64,000 nucleotides of DNA from Paenibacillus mesophilus (GTDB lineage: Bacteria > Bacillota > Bacilli > Paenibacillales > NBRC-103111), in the NCBI RefSeq assembly GCF_005938385.1, contig NZ_VCRA01000005.1, positions 310,001 through 374,000 on the forward strand. Reading direction: 5' to 3'. Below, piece by piece: positions 24,708-33,190 of this stretch. The notes below the pieces were generated by a model that was not told the DNA's origin, ran no database searches, and was given only the letters and a program-made list of their open reading frames with translations. Each line of letters opens with the position of its first letter. Within the stretch, counting starts at the first letter, position 1. Both the position numbers and the translations under genes were made by a program.

Positions 24708-26660
24708 CTAATCGATCAAACGTTCCACTTCCACGCCTTCGGGAAGCAGCGCTGCGACTTGCTTCTGCAGCTCGGGCCGCTCCTGCAGCTGCTCGCACAA
24801 CAGCATCACGATGCCGGAATCGTCGTGACCGCGAATCAACCGCCCCATCCCTTGACGGAGACGGAGCAGCATGTACGGCAAATCGACCTCGGCATAGGGA
24901 TCGGCCGAATGCCGCCGCTTCGCCATAAAGACCGGGTCCTGCGGAGGAAAAGGCAGCGACCAGACGATCACATTCGATAAGGACGGACCCGGAACGTCCA
25001 ACCCTTCCCATAAGCTGACCGAGCATAAGACGCTCTGCTCATCGGCTTGGAATGCTGCGATTAGATGGCTGATCTCGCCGTCGCCTTCGAACAAGATGCG
25101 GTATCCGGCCAATTCCGGATAGCCGGATACGTCCGCTTTAAAACGCAGCAGTTGTTCGAAAGCCGGAAACAGGAGCAATGCTCTTCCTCCGGTCCGCTGT
25201 ATGCCATGAACGGCGTATTTCATTTTATCCGCGATCGCATTTCCCGCGTACGGACCGGGCGCGACGACCTTCATCCGATTCCCGTAATCGTACGGCGAGG
25301 CGACCGAGAAAGACGAATGCGATCCGATTCCGAGACTGTCCGCAATATACCGGAACTCACCGTCTACCGATAACGTCGCGGACGAGAAAATAATCGGCTT
25401 GCCCGCGCTGAACACGCGCTCCCGCATCACTTCCTTGACGGTTCTGGGCATGATCGCAAGCGAGAAGCCGTTTTCGTTGTTTTCCGTCCAGCATATCAAC
25501 GCATCCGACCGCTCAAACAAGCCGAGAGCCTTCTGCATCATCTCCAGATGCTCTTCCACGATACGCTGCTGATATTCGTTCAGCGAGTAAAGCCCGCTCT
25601 CGAAAACAAGCTCCTCGTCTATCGCCTCCAGCAGCGCCCGGAACGTGTGCACCTCCTCACGCAGCCGTTCATCCAACCGAATTTCCATCCGATCGGAACC
25701 GGGAACGGGGCTGCTCTGCCGCTTCAGCACGTCAAACAATGTCTCGCTTTGCACGATCGCTTGGTCGATGAGTTCGGCCAGCTCCTCCCGAATTTGACCT
25801 TGAAGCAGCCTGGTGATCTGCTCTTCGAATACGGGCTGCATAAGCCGGTAAGCCAACGCTTTCTGGGCGGCGAATTCCAACAAATGCCCTTCATCGAAAA
25901 TAACCGCGCTGTGATCGGGGAGCAGCGGCAGCTGCCCTTCCCGTTTTCTTCCTTCATACGTCCATACGTGCTCCATGTAGAAATCGTGGGAGCAGACGAT
26001 AATATCGGACGATTTCCGGTAGTAGTCGCGGGACAGCGTCATTCCACAGCGATGCCGCTTGTCGCAGACGAAGCAATCCCGATAAGGGTCCCAGCCGATT
26101 TTGTTCCATTGCTCGTCGTTCAACTGCGGATAATGCTTCCGGTCGCCATAGGCATGGAACGACTGCAGCCCTTCCCGCGTTCGAACGAATGCGGGCAAGC
26201 TTTCGTAAAGCTCCTCATACAGTTCCGTGTCTGCATCGCCATATCTCGCGTCGTCCAGCTTCACCAAGCAGACGAATTGGTCCGGCGACTTGCCCAGCCT
26301 TGCATCTATATCCAGGCCGAGATAGCGGGACAGCTTCGCGATGTCCCCTTCCGGCTTAACCAGCTGCTCGATCAACGATTCGTTCGCGCAAGCGACGATA
26401 ACGGGCTTGCGCATATGGCGGGCGTAACAGATCGAGTACAACAAATATACGAGCGTCTTGCCCGTGCCCACTCCCGCCTCCGCGAACAGAGTGCATTTCT
26501 CCTGAAATGCCCGCTCCAGTTGAAAAGCCATATAAATTTGCTCATCGCGAATTTCGAATCCGTGCTCGGGCAGCAGCTCGTAGAATACATCCGCAACCCA
26601 ATTGCCGACTTGCTTCATGAATGGCTGAGATGGATCGTAATCAAAAGGGTATTTCTTCAT
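24708..26660 (-). CDS. DinG/XPD-family ATP-dependent DNA helicase
   Basis: A 650-residue superfamily 2 helicase. Walker A is AGVGTGKTLVYLLY, the DEAH-like box is IFDEGHLLE, motif III is FSSATLS and motif VI is LRQGMGRLIRG. Between motifs Ia and II, cysteines at VCLV, DCFVCD and HRCGM are spaced like the four ligands of the [4Fe-4S] cluster of DinG/YoaA/XPD helicases. These enzymes unwind 5' overhangs, R-loops or G-quadruplexes during DNA repair. No exonuclease domain is present, unlike B. subtilis DinG. The ATG at 26660 has TTGGAGG about 10 bases upstream. Confidence 0.9.
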   Translation of the reverse strand: MKKYPFDYDPSQPFMKQVGNWVADVFYELLPEHGFEIRDEQIYMAFQLERAFQEKCTLFAEAGVGTGKTLVYLLYSICYARHMRKPVIVACANESLIEQLVKPEGDIAKLSRYLGLDIDARLGKSPDQFVCLVKLDDARYGDADTELYEELYESLPAFVRTREGLQSFHAYGDRKHYPQLNDEQWNKIGWDPYRDCFVCDKRHRCGMTLSRDYYRKSSDIIVCSHDFYMEHVWTYEGRKREGQLPLLPDHSAVIFDEGHLLEFAAQKALAYRLMQPVFEEQITRLLQGQIREELAELIDQAIVQSETLFDVLKRQSSPVPGSDRMEIRLDERLREEVHTFRALLEAIDEELVFESGLYSLNEYQQRIVEEHLEMMQKALGLFERSDALICWTENNENGFSLAIMPRTVKEVMRERVFSAGKPIIFSSATLSVDGEFRYIADSLGIGSHSSFSVASPYDYGNRMKVVAPGPYAGNAIADKMKYAVHGIQRTGGRALLLFPAFEQLLRFKADVSGYPELAGYRILFEGDGEISHLIAAFQADEQSVLCSVSLWEGLDVPGPSLSNVIVWSLPFPPQDPVFMAKRRHSADPYAEVDLPYMLLRLRQGMGRLIRGHDDSGIVMLLCEQLQERPELQKQVAALLPEGVEVERLID

Positions 26661-26773
26661 GCGAGGGATACCTCCAATCGAATCGTCGCCGACTCTGAAC
26701 AGTCTACACCGAAAAAGGGAATACAGCCAGTCTGTTTTGTCCTCCCATTTTGTGGTATAATTATAAACAAACA

Positions 26774-26813
26774 AAGACAAGAGCGCGGTTTTCGCCGCAC
26801 CTCTTGTCTTTTT
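26774..26813. terminator. Intrinsic terminator downstream of the DeoR-type regulator
   Basis: AAGACAAGAG / CTCTTGTCTT enclose a smaller GCGG/CCGC-rich stem and are flanked by T-rich sequence on both strands. Confidence 0.7.
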
Positions 26814-26872
26814 CGTAATTACTCATATCCCCCCATTGCCGCTTATCAACGGTCATGGAGGTTCCGGTCGGA

Positions 26873-27634
26873 TTATTCCGGCGCCACGACGATTTGCATG
26901 CCTTCGTCTTCGGCCGCCGCTCGGATGGACGAAGGGGCTTCACGATCCGTAATGATTCGGTGAACGTCTTTAAAGCCCGCGAACGAGTGCAGAAACCGTT
27001 CCCCGAATTTGCTGGCGTCGGACACGATGTTTACCTGCCCGGACCGGCGCATCGCATGCCTTTTCAGCTCCGCCTCGAACGAATTGGAGTTGCTGAAGCC
27101 GTGTTGGGCCGTAATTCCAGTCGCGCCGAGAAACGCTTGATCGAAAGCCATCGTGCTGAGCGCCTCGATCGCGATCGGCCCTACCATGGAGCCGGTCTTC
27201 TCCAGCAGCATGCCGCCCGCCACGATCGTATGAATGCCTTTATCCATCAGCACCGCGGCTACGTTCAATGCGTTCGTAACAATAGTTACCGAGCTGTCCG
27301 GGCGTATATGCTTGGCAACCTGCAGCGTCGTCGTGCCCCCGTCGATGAAGATCGCCTGGTTCGGTTGAACAAGCTCGGCGGCCGCTCTGCCGATCCGTAT
27401 TTTCTCGTCGGTCAATACGGTGTCGCGTTCCTTGAGCGATACGTCCAGCGTAACGGGAATGGCGCCGCCGAACGTGCGTCTTACGAGGCCGAGCGATTCC
27501 AGCTTCTCCAAGTCTCGGCGGATCGTCATATCCGTGACGGCGTAGCGGTCCTTCAGATCGCCGATCTTCACTTCGCCCTCTCGTTGAATCGTGTTCCATA
27601 TTTCATTTTGCCGTTCGTTTAAATTAAGACGCAT
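26873..27634 (-). CDS. DeoR/GlpR-family transcriptional regulator
   Basis: A 253-residue repressor. The N-terminal helix-turn-helix (residues 5-60) has VKIGDLKDRYAVTDMTIRRDLEKLE, the DeoR signature. The C-terminal DeoRC sugar-phosphate sensing domain has IFIDGGTTTLQVAKHI, VTNALNVAAVL, VAGGMLL and IVSDASKFG. It is the last gene of the aldolase-dehydrogenase-kinase cluster and starts 59 bases after the kinase gene. It probably represses that operon and is relieved by a phosphorylated sugar intermediate. Confidence 0.92.
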   Translation of the reverse strand: MRLNLNERQNEIWNTIQREGEVKIGDLKDRYAVTDMTIRRDLEKLESLGLVRRTFGGAIPVTLDVSLKERDTVLTDEKIRIGRAAAELVQPNQAIFIDGGTTTLQVAKHIRPDSSVTIVTNALNVAAVLMDKGIHTIVAGGMLLEKTGSMVGPIAIEALSTMAFDQAFLGATGITAQHGFSNSNSFEAELKRHAMRRSGQVNIVSDASKFGERFLHSFAGFKDVHRIITDREAPSSIRAAAEDEGMQIVVAPE

Positions 27635-27693
27635 TCCCGCTTCTTCACTCCGTCATCGATCCGCTCGGATCGTCAATGTTCGTTTATACGACA

Positions 27694-28938
27694 TTATACC
27701 GGATTTGATCGATGTTTGTCATATGGACCGATCCAGCAGCCGCCGTTTGTCCCGGTCGCCCAGCCTTCCATCGGCAATGCTGGAGTACGGCGGCGCCACC
27801 CTTGTTCAATCCGGCGGACGACGGCTGGCCACGGTACGATTCCGCTGGTCGCATCCAACGCTTCCACGCTGCACGCTCCGACCGCGACGGCGGCCGTCAT
27901 CGTTTCTTCAAGCGGCAGCCCGTGCAGAAGCCCGCACAAAAAGCCGGCAATCGTGCTGTCGCCTGCGCCTGTAGTACCCGCCACCGTCGCCTCGAAGCAA
28001 GGGACGAGCAGTTCTCTCCCTTCCCAATCGGTGAGTGATTTCGGCACGGCCGCGCCGAATTGCCGCAACCGATCGGCTCGACCGGTCGTGCGGACGTACA
28101 GCCCCTCCTCCCCTATTTTGATGCCGACCACCGCAGCCCCCATATCCAGAAGCTGTCCGGCCATGAGCGCCAAAGTTTGCGTGTTTAAGTCCGTGTGAGC
28201 ACCCGCGCCGGTTCCGAAGCCGGTGCCGTTTGCACCCAGCATGAACACCGTCTCTTCCCAGCTCGGCAAGTACAGGTCGACGTATGGGAGAACGCGCTTC
28301 AGGATGGAGCGCCAATCGACTTGCCCCGCGGGCGAGTCCGGATCGGGTCGCGACATGTCGAGAGAGACGGTCAGCCCTTTCGCCTTCGCTCTTGCAAGCA
28401 GCTTCTCCAGCTCCCGCCCGTCATTCGAATACATGTCCTTCATGAGCGGCGGATATCCGAAATGAAGCAGCTTGGCTCCCGCAAGCGACTCATCCGATAC
28501 GTCACTCGCTTGAAACGTGTCATTCGTGCCGGGACAATGCAGGAAAATCCGGTCGGCCCCGCGCGGACTGATGACTATGCTGTACGAGCTTTGCTCCCCG
28601 GCACTTACGATCATCCCGTCGGCCATGCCGGAACCATGACCCCTCAGCGCGTCCAGGATAAGCCGGCCGAACGGATCGTCCCCGACCTTGCCCATCAACT
28701 TCGTCGCGATTCCGAGACGATGGAGCGCCAAGCCGGAGTTGGCGACAGTCCCGCCGGTAGAGAGAACCGCACCGCCTACATTAACCAATGCTCCCGGAAC
28801 GGTGATCGCGGCTAATCCCGCATGGCCCAAGTCCGGGATAAGGTCCAGGCAAATGTGCCCCGCGACGATAACGTCCGCTTCGTCCGGGACGTTCGAAGGC
28901 GGGCGGTCATGCTCCGGCCTGTCTTGCGGATGCTTCAA
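27694..28938 (-). CDS. PfkB-family carbohydrate kinase
   Basis: A 414-residue ribokinase-type sugar kinase. The N-terminal part has VIVAGHICLDLIPD and GGTVANSGLALHRLG (sugar binding). The C-terminal signature GTTGAGDSTIAGFLCG holds the catalytic Asp and anion hole. An extension of about 30 residues at the C-terminus is unusual. It phosphorylates a sugar or sugar acid with ATP; the substrate is unknown but should feed the aldolase of the same operon. Its start overlaps the end of the dehydrogenase gene by 32 bases. Confidence 0.88.
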   Translation of the reverse strand: MKHPQDRPEHDRPPSNVPDEADVIVAGHICLDLIPDLGHAGLAAITVPGALVNVGGAVLSTGGTVANSGLALHRLGIATKLMGKVGDDPFGRLILDALRGHGSGMADGMIVSAGEQSSYSIVISPRGADRIFLHCPGTNDTFQASDVSDESLAGAKLLHFGYPPLMKDMYSNDGRELEKLLARAKAKGLTVSLDMSRPDPDSPAGQVDWRSILKRVLPYVDLYLPSWEETVFMLGANGTGFGTGAGAHTDLNTQTLALMAGQLLDMGAAVVGIKIGEEGLYVRTTGRADRLRQFGAAVPKSLTDWEGRELLVPCFEATVAGTTGAGDSTIAGFLCGLLHGLPLEETMTAAVAVGACSVEALDATSGIVPWPAVVRRIEQGWRRRTPALPMEGWATGTNGGCWIGPYDKHRSNPV

Positions 28939-30097
28939 GCGAATCCCTCCCGCCGATATGCACCGTCTGTCCGGTGCGATCCGATTCCAAGGCGGCCGTA
29001 AACAGCTTATGGCTTCCGGCAGCCTCCTCCGGCGTCGCGCAATACAAAGGCTGCTTCATTTGCCCGCGATGGACGATCTCGTCGCAGAATGCCGCCCACA
29101 TTTGCAAAATCGAATCGGAAAACCCGAATTCGAAAATGCCTCCGGTGATCGTCGTATAGGCCGATTGATACGGAACGTCGAGCGTATGCCACGCTTGTTC
29201 TCCTCCCGGCTTGTAAGGCAGGGAGCGGATTTCCTTCGGATTTTTGGTCGTATATTCGGCTGAAAGCTCCGTACCGTTAATGCGGATAAACCAAGTATTG
29301 GAATGGCCGGGAGCGATCCTCTTCATGGACAGCACCATAGGGAACGACTGGCCGGCTTGTTTCACGTCGCAAGCGAGAATCGCATTGTCCCAAGTCTCGC
29401 AAGGAACGTTGCCGCCTTTGCCGTCGGGACGCACGTCCACAGTTTTCTGCAGCAGCGCGCGAACGCTGTTCGGCTGCCAGCCGAAACGAAGCGGCAAGTG
29501 CAGCACGTGCATGCCCAAATCTCCCATGCAGCCATACTCGCCGTTCGTGGCGATGCGCCGCTTCCAGTTGATCGGCTTCAGCGGATCGAGATCGCTGCTG
29601 TGCCAGAAGCCGGCTTCCACTTCGATAATTTTGCCGAACCGCCCTTCCCTGACCCATTGACCGATCCGATAAGCTCCGGGAAAGAATGGGAACTCCGACG
29701 AGCAGCGAACGAGCACTTCGGGATGGTTCGCGATTTCTTCCATGATCCGTTCATTGGCAGCCTTGTCGATTCCGAAAGGCTTCTCGCCGAGCAGATGCTT
29801 TCCGGCGCGAATAATATCGATATATAAATCCGCATGCAGGTTGTGAGGAACCGCGCAGTATACCGCATCGATATCGGGATCGGCGAGCAGCTCGCGGTAA
29901 TCGGTGGTCGACTTCGTCACGCTCGGTACGAACTCCTTGAACCATTCGGCTGCGGACGGATTCGCATCGCAAACCGCCGTAATCCGCGGCTCGAAGTCGA
30001 CTCCCTGCAGATGGCACCAGCGTGCGGCTGCGCTTGCAAACTCCTTGCCCATCAAGCCGCACCCGATTACGCCGAACCGAATTATTTTTCTTGCCAT
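28907..30097 (-). CDS. Gfo/Idh/MocA-family sugar dehydrogenase
   Basis: A 396-residue NAD(P)-dependent dehydrogenase. The N-terminal Rossmann fold starts RFGVIGCGLMGKEFASAA, the GEKPFGID motif holds the catalytic Lys, and the C-terminal domain contains GCMGDLGMHVLHLPLRFGWQ. It is homologous to inositol, glucose-fructose and other polyol dehydrogenases. A GTG at 30106 is an alternative start; GGGAG is upstream of the ATG at 30097. It lies 5 bases after the aldolase gene, so both are in one operon that oxidises, phosphorylates and cleaves a sugar. Confidence 0.88.
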   Translation of the reverse strand: MARKIIRFGVIGCGLMGKEFASAAARWCHLQGVDFEPRITAVCDANPSAAEWFKEFVPSVTKSTTDYRELLADPDIDAVYCAVPHNLHADLYIDIIRAGKHLLGEKPFGIDKAANERIMEEIANHPEVLVRCSSEFPFFPGAYRIGQWVREGRFGKIIEVEAGFWHSSDLDPLKPINWKRRIATNGEYGCMGDLGMHVLHLPLRFGWQPNSVRALLQKTVDVRPDGKGGNVPCETWDNAILACDVKQAGQSFPMVLSMKRIAPGHSNTWFIRINGTELSAEYTTKNPKEIRSLPYKPGGEQAWHTLDVPYQSAYTTITGGIFEFGFSDSILQMWAAFCDEIVHRGQMKQPLYCATPEEAAGSHKLFTAALESDRTGQTVHIGGRDSLEASARQAGA

Positions 30098-30102
30098 GAT
30101 CG

Positions 30103-30939
30103 TCACTCTCCCTTCAGCATCGCCATAGCTTGTTCTACAGTAGCCCCGTCGTGGACGATCGCCATAAAAGCCCGGGTCATGCGGTCCGGATGCGAGTGTT
30201 GGATGACATTGCGGCCGTATACGATTCCGGCGGCGCCCTGCTGCATCAGTTCATACGTTCGGGAAAGAATCGTCTCGTCCGGTGCCCGGCCGCCTCCGCG
30301 AGGGAGCACCGGCTTGCCCGAAGCCGCTTCGATAACTTTGTGATACTCTTCAAGATGATCGCACGGATCGGCCTTGATAATGTCGGCGCCGAGTTCGACG
30401 GCTTGGCGGACGAGCGGAACGATTTTGTTCAAATCCCCGTCCACCATGTAACCGCCATGCGTTTCGTTCGGCAGCATGACAAGCGGCTCCACCATTAGCG
30501 GCATACCGTATCGTTCGCATTCCGGCTTCAGTCTGCATACGTTCTCCACGCACTGATGGTACAATTCCGGCTGGTTCGGCAGCAGCAGCAGGTTGACGAC
30601 GACGCAAGCCGCATCCAGAGCAACCGCCTGCTCGACCGGGCTGTGGATCAGATGGCTGAATAAATGGGACGGAAGCGACTTGCCGTAAATGTTCGCGACA
30701 TCGGTACGCAGAACGAGCGACGGCTTTGTCTTGCCCGGAATATTCTGCAGAAGTGCCGCCTGCCCCGGACTGAGCTGGATTGCATCCGGATCGGCCCGGA
30801 CGATCGTCTCGATCGCTTGCTTCATATTCTCAATTCCGCTCAGGAACGATACCTCGTTAAAAAAGCCGTGATCGATCGCCACGTCGAAGCATTTGCCGTC
30901 CGAGCCGAACAAACGATTCATTCTGGGTGTAATGGACAT
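30103..30939 (-). CDS. Class I aldolase of the DeoC/LacD/LsrF type
   Basis: A 278-residue TIM-barrel protein. The sequence begins SITPRMNRLFGSDGKCFDVAI, with DVAIDHGFFNE as in class I (Schiff base) fructose-bisphosphate or LsrF-type aldolases. The likely Schiff-base Lys is in GADIIKADPCDH, followed by PVLPRGGG (phosphate binding) and AAGIVYGRNVIQH. It probably cleaves, or transfers an acyl group from, a phosphorylated sugar produced by the downstream kinase. It is the first gene of the operon, and GGAGG lies about 8 bases before the ATG. Confidence 0.85.
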   Translation of the reverse strand: MSITPRMNRLFGSDGKCFDVAIDHGFFNEVSFLSGIENMKQAIETIVRADPDAIQLSPGQAALLQNIPGKTKPSLVLRTDVANIYGKSLPSHLFSHLIHSPVEQAVALDAACVVVNLLLLPNQPELYHQCVENVCRLKPECERYGMPLMVEPLVMLPNETHGGYMVDGDLNKIVPLVRQAVELGADIIKADPCDHLEEYHKVIEAASGKPVLPRGGGRAPDETILSRTYELMQQGAAGIVYGRNVIQHSHPDRMTRAFMAIVHDGATVEQAMAMLKGE

Positions 30940-30987
30940 ATGTATTCCTCCTCGGGTTATTTTGCAACAAAACGAAATGTTTGTTTG

Positions 30988-31004
30988 TAACATTTATAAT
31001 GTTA
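30988..31004. promoter_or_regulatory. 17-bp palindrome upstream of the aldolase operon, candidate operator
   Basis: TAACATT-TAT-AATGTTA is a perfect 7-3-7 palindrome 49 bases upstream of the aldolase start. It lies in an AT-rich region with repeated TTTGTTTG and AAACGAAA tracts. The position suits a binding site of the DeoR-type regulator encoded at the end of the operon. Binding itself is inferred. Confidence 0.45.
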
Positions 31005-31157
31005 TATTCAAACAACGTTTTTGTCTACACAAAAAATAGAAAAAAACCTTCCCAAGCCGCGAACTGCCGGCCGGAAAGGTTTAATCCTCTTGTATTGTAG
31101 ATACGATTTGCTAGTCTTGCGCCACATTTCACCGGGACGGCATTCATACAATACCGG

Positions 31158-31925
31158 TCAAGGCAGCCTGCGGAAACATGACTCCAGCTTGCGCTTATCC
31201 TCCTCCGTCCCGAGAGAGGACATATACACGATATCGGGCTCGCTAACCTGCCCGGAGCTTTCCTCGAGCTCTAGTACCCGCATCATTTGCTTGACCGTAC
31301 CGGCATTGCCGTCCATGACAAGCATATGCACAGGTATCAGTTCCCGGATCGCGTCTTTGAAAAAGACGAAATGGGTGCAGCCGAGCACGATCGCCCCGTA
31401 TCGTTCGAGGTCGAACGGAGCGAACTGCTCGCGCAAATATTCCCGCACCTCCGGACCGTCGAACGTTCCGTCTTCCGCAAACCGGACGAGTCCGGGAAGT
31501 CCTAGCGTATCGACTCGGCTCGGCTCTTCCAGCTTGCCGAGCAGCCGACGGAATTTGTCTTCCTTCAACGTAAGCGGCGTCGCCGTCGCCAATACGCGTC
31601 GTCCCGACTCCCGAACGACTTGCAGAGCCGGTTTGACAGCCGGCTCCATCCCGATGATGGGGAACGAATAGCGCTTCCGCAGATCGTCGACCGCAACACT
31701 CGTAGCGGTATTGCATGCGATAATAATGGCTCTCACTTCGTAGCGGCTCAGTATGTCGTCGATGCAGTCCGCCACGAAGCCGTATACTTCTTCCTTCGAA
31801 TGCGTGCCGTACGGCACGTTCAGCGTATCCGCATAATAAAGATAAGATTCGGACGGAAGCTTGCGGCACGCATCGCGCATGACCGTAAGCCCACCGACTC
31901 CCGAATCGAAGAAAACGATTCTCAT
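31158..31925 (-). CDS. murI: Glutamate racemase
   Basis: A 255-residue cofactor-independent racemase that makes D-glutamate for peptidoglycan. Motifs are FDSGVGGLTV, YADTLNVPYG, IIACNTATSVA with the first catalytic Cys, and VLGCTHFVFF with the second. The length is slightly short for the family, and the C-terminal MSSLGTEEDKRKLESC extension is diverged. GGAG precedes the start. It is followed by an uncharacterised gene upstream on the same strand, with 34 bases between them. Confidence 0.88.
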   Translation of the reverse strand: MRIVFFDSGVGGLTVMRDACRKLPSESYLYYADTLNVPYGTHSKEEVYGFVADCIDDILSRYEVRAIIIACNTATSVAVDDLRKRYSFPIIGMEPAVKPALQVVRESGRRVLATATPLTLKEDKFRRLLGKLEEPSRVDTLGLPGLVRFAEDGTFDGPEVREYLREQFAPFDLERYGAIVLGCTHFVFFKDAIRELIPVHMLVMDGNAGTVKQMMRVLELEESSGQVSEPDIVYMSSLGTEEDKRKLESCFRRLP

Positions 31926-31959
31926 AAGGACTCCTCGCTTTGAAGATGAGCGTTACCGG

Positions 31960-32367
31960 TTACGACTCCCCGCGGTCTTCCCTGCTTTTCCAGCTGCTGT
32001 CCGGCATCGGGTCGGATCCGAGAGTGGTCTCGAACACCTCCGGCCGCCACGATTTACGGCCCGGACGTTTCGGACGTTCGTGCCGAATCGGTAACGATTG
32101 CGCGTAGGCCAAGCTTTCGAGCAGCGATCTGCCCATTCCGGCGTTGGCCGAAGGCTGCTTCCCGTGATCCGGCGGGCCTTTCGACCCCTGTCCTTCGACC
32201 GTTAAACCGGCTTTGCGCAATTCGCGGAGGCGCGCCTCCAGCAGCTCGATTTCTTTGGTCCAGTCCGCCGCAGTCTGTTTCTCTCTCGCCGTCTGTTCGA
32301 CGCCGACCCGTTTGATCCGCTCGTTCACATCGACCACCGCCACATGAGCATCAAGTTCACAGTGCAC
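31960..32367 (-). CDS. Hypothetical protein, charged, with a short coiled coil
   Basis: A 135-residue reading frame starting at GTG. Residues about 22-58 are heptad-rich and charged (KQTAADWTKEIELLEARLRE). The rest is Gly/Pro/Arg/Ser-rich and looks unstructured, with RPKRPGRKSWRPEVFET. No known domain was recognised and the ribosome site is weak. The frame continues in the same direction as murI 34 bases away and could be its upstream operon partner. An alternative is that translation starts at a later GTG. Confidence 0.45.
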   Translation of the reverse strand: MHCELDAHVAVVDVNERIKRVGVEQTAREKQTAADWTKEIELLEARLRELRKAGLTVEGQGSKGPPDHGKQPSANAGMGRSLLESLAYAQSLPIRHERPKRPGRKSWRPEVFETTLGSDPMPDSSWKSREDRGES

Positions 32368-32582
32368 AACATGCTTCTATCATAGCACGATTTGCCCGAT
32401 CGTGTTCGCGGATTCGCCAAAAACGTTCCGATCCATCCGGTACCGTATACGCATCTCCCCGAATGGTCCGACCTCTTTCCCCTACTCGAGTCCAGATTCG
32501 TTTCCCGTCGCTGGTCCGTTCAGGAAATCCCGGCACTCTCTTACAATAAAAGCAACAAAGTTGTCAAAGGTGTGTTCGAGCG

Positions 32583-33182
32583 ATGAAGGAAAAGAAAAAA
32601 ATATACATTTTGTTGACCGATACCGGGACTTGGCTGTCCAGAATGATAAAAGCTTATACGAAAGAGCCGTTCAATCACGCATCATTGGCGTTCGACGAAG
32701 ATTTGCACGAGGTGTACAGCTTCGGCCGGAAGTACGAATCGAACCCGTTTCTCGGCGGCTTCGTCAAAGAGAACCTGCTCAGTCCGCTCTTCTTGGACGA
32801 CAAGCGCGAGACGACTTGCGCCGTCTATTGCTGCGAGGTCGGCAAAGCGGCCTATGAACGGATTCGTCATACGGTAAAGGAGCTCGAGCTTCGCGAGGAC
32901 GACTACAAGTATAACGCGCTCGGCTTGCTCGGAGTAGCCCTCAACTTCAAACTGAAACGGAAAAACGCCTACTTCTGCTCGCAGTTCGTATCGGAGATGT
33001 TTCTTGCGGGCGGAGTGGCGCTGACCGGCAAATGTCCGGAATTTACGACTCCGGGCGACCTTGTCAAGTCCCGTCACGCAAGCTTGCTTTATACGGGCAG
33101 CCTGCGGAATTACCAGCCCCTGGCACGCCGTTTCGAATCCGTGGAGGTCGTCCGCGACGGACTAACCGTACAGTCGTCGTAA
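32583..33182 (+). CDS. Permuted NlpC/P60 (YiiX-like) cysteine hydrolase family protein
   Basis: A 199-residue protein. FNHASLAFD near residue 33 supplies the His of the permuted papain-like fold, and NAYFCSQFVSEMF near residue 137 supplies the catalytic Cys. The order His then Cys is the circularly permuted arrangement of YiiX/LRAT-like amidases and acyltransferases. There is no signal peptide, so it is cytoplasmic. The substrate is unknown; lipid or peptide amides are typical in the family. AAAGGTG lies 10 bases before the ATG. Confidence 0.75.
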   Translation: MKEKKKIYILLTDTGTWLSRMIKAYTKEPFNHASLAFDEDLHEVYSFGRKYESNPFLGGFVKENLLSPLFLDDKRETTCAVYCCEVGKAAYERIRHTVKELELREDDYKYNALGLLGVALNFKLKRKNAYFCSQFVSEMFLAGGVALTGKCPEFTTPGDLVKSRHASLLYTGSLRNYQPLARRFESVEVVRDGLTVQSS

Positions 33183-33190
33183 CGATCCTA

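Noticed and set aside
25548..26963. A 471-codon open frame on the plus strand
   Set aside because: It lies antisense to the DinG-family helicase gene and has no ribosome site or recognisable domain. It is a codon-bias shadow.
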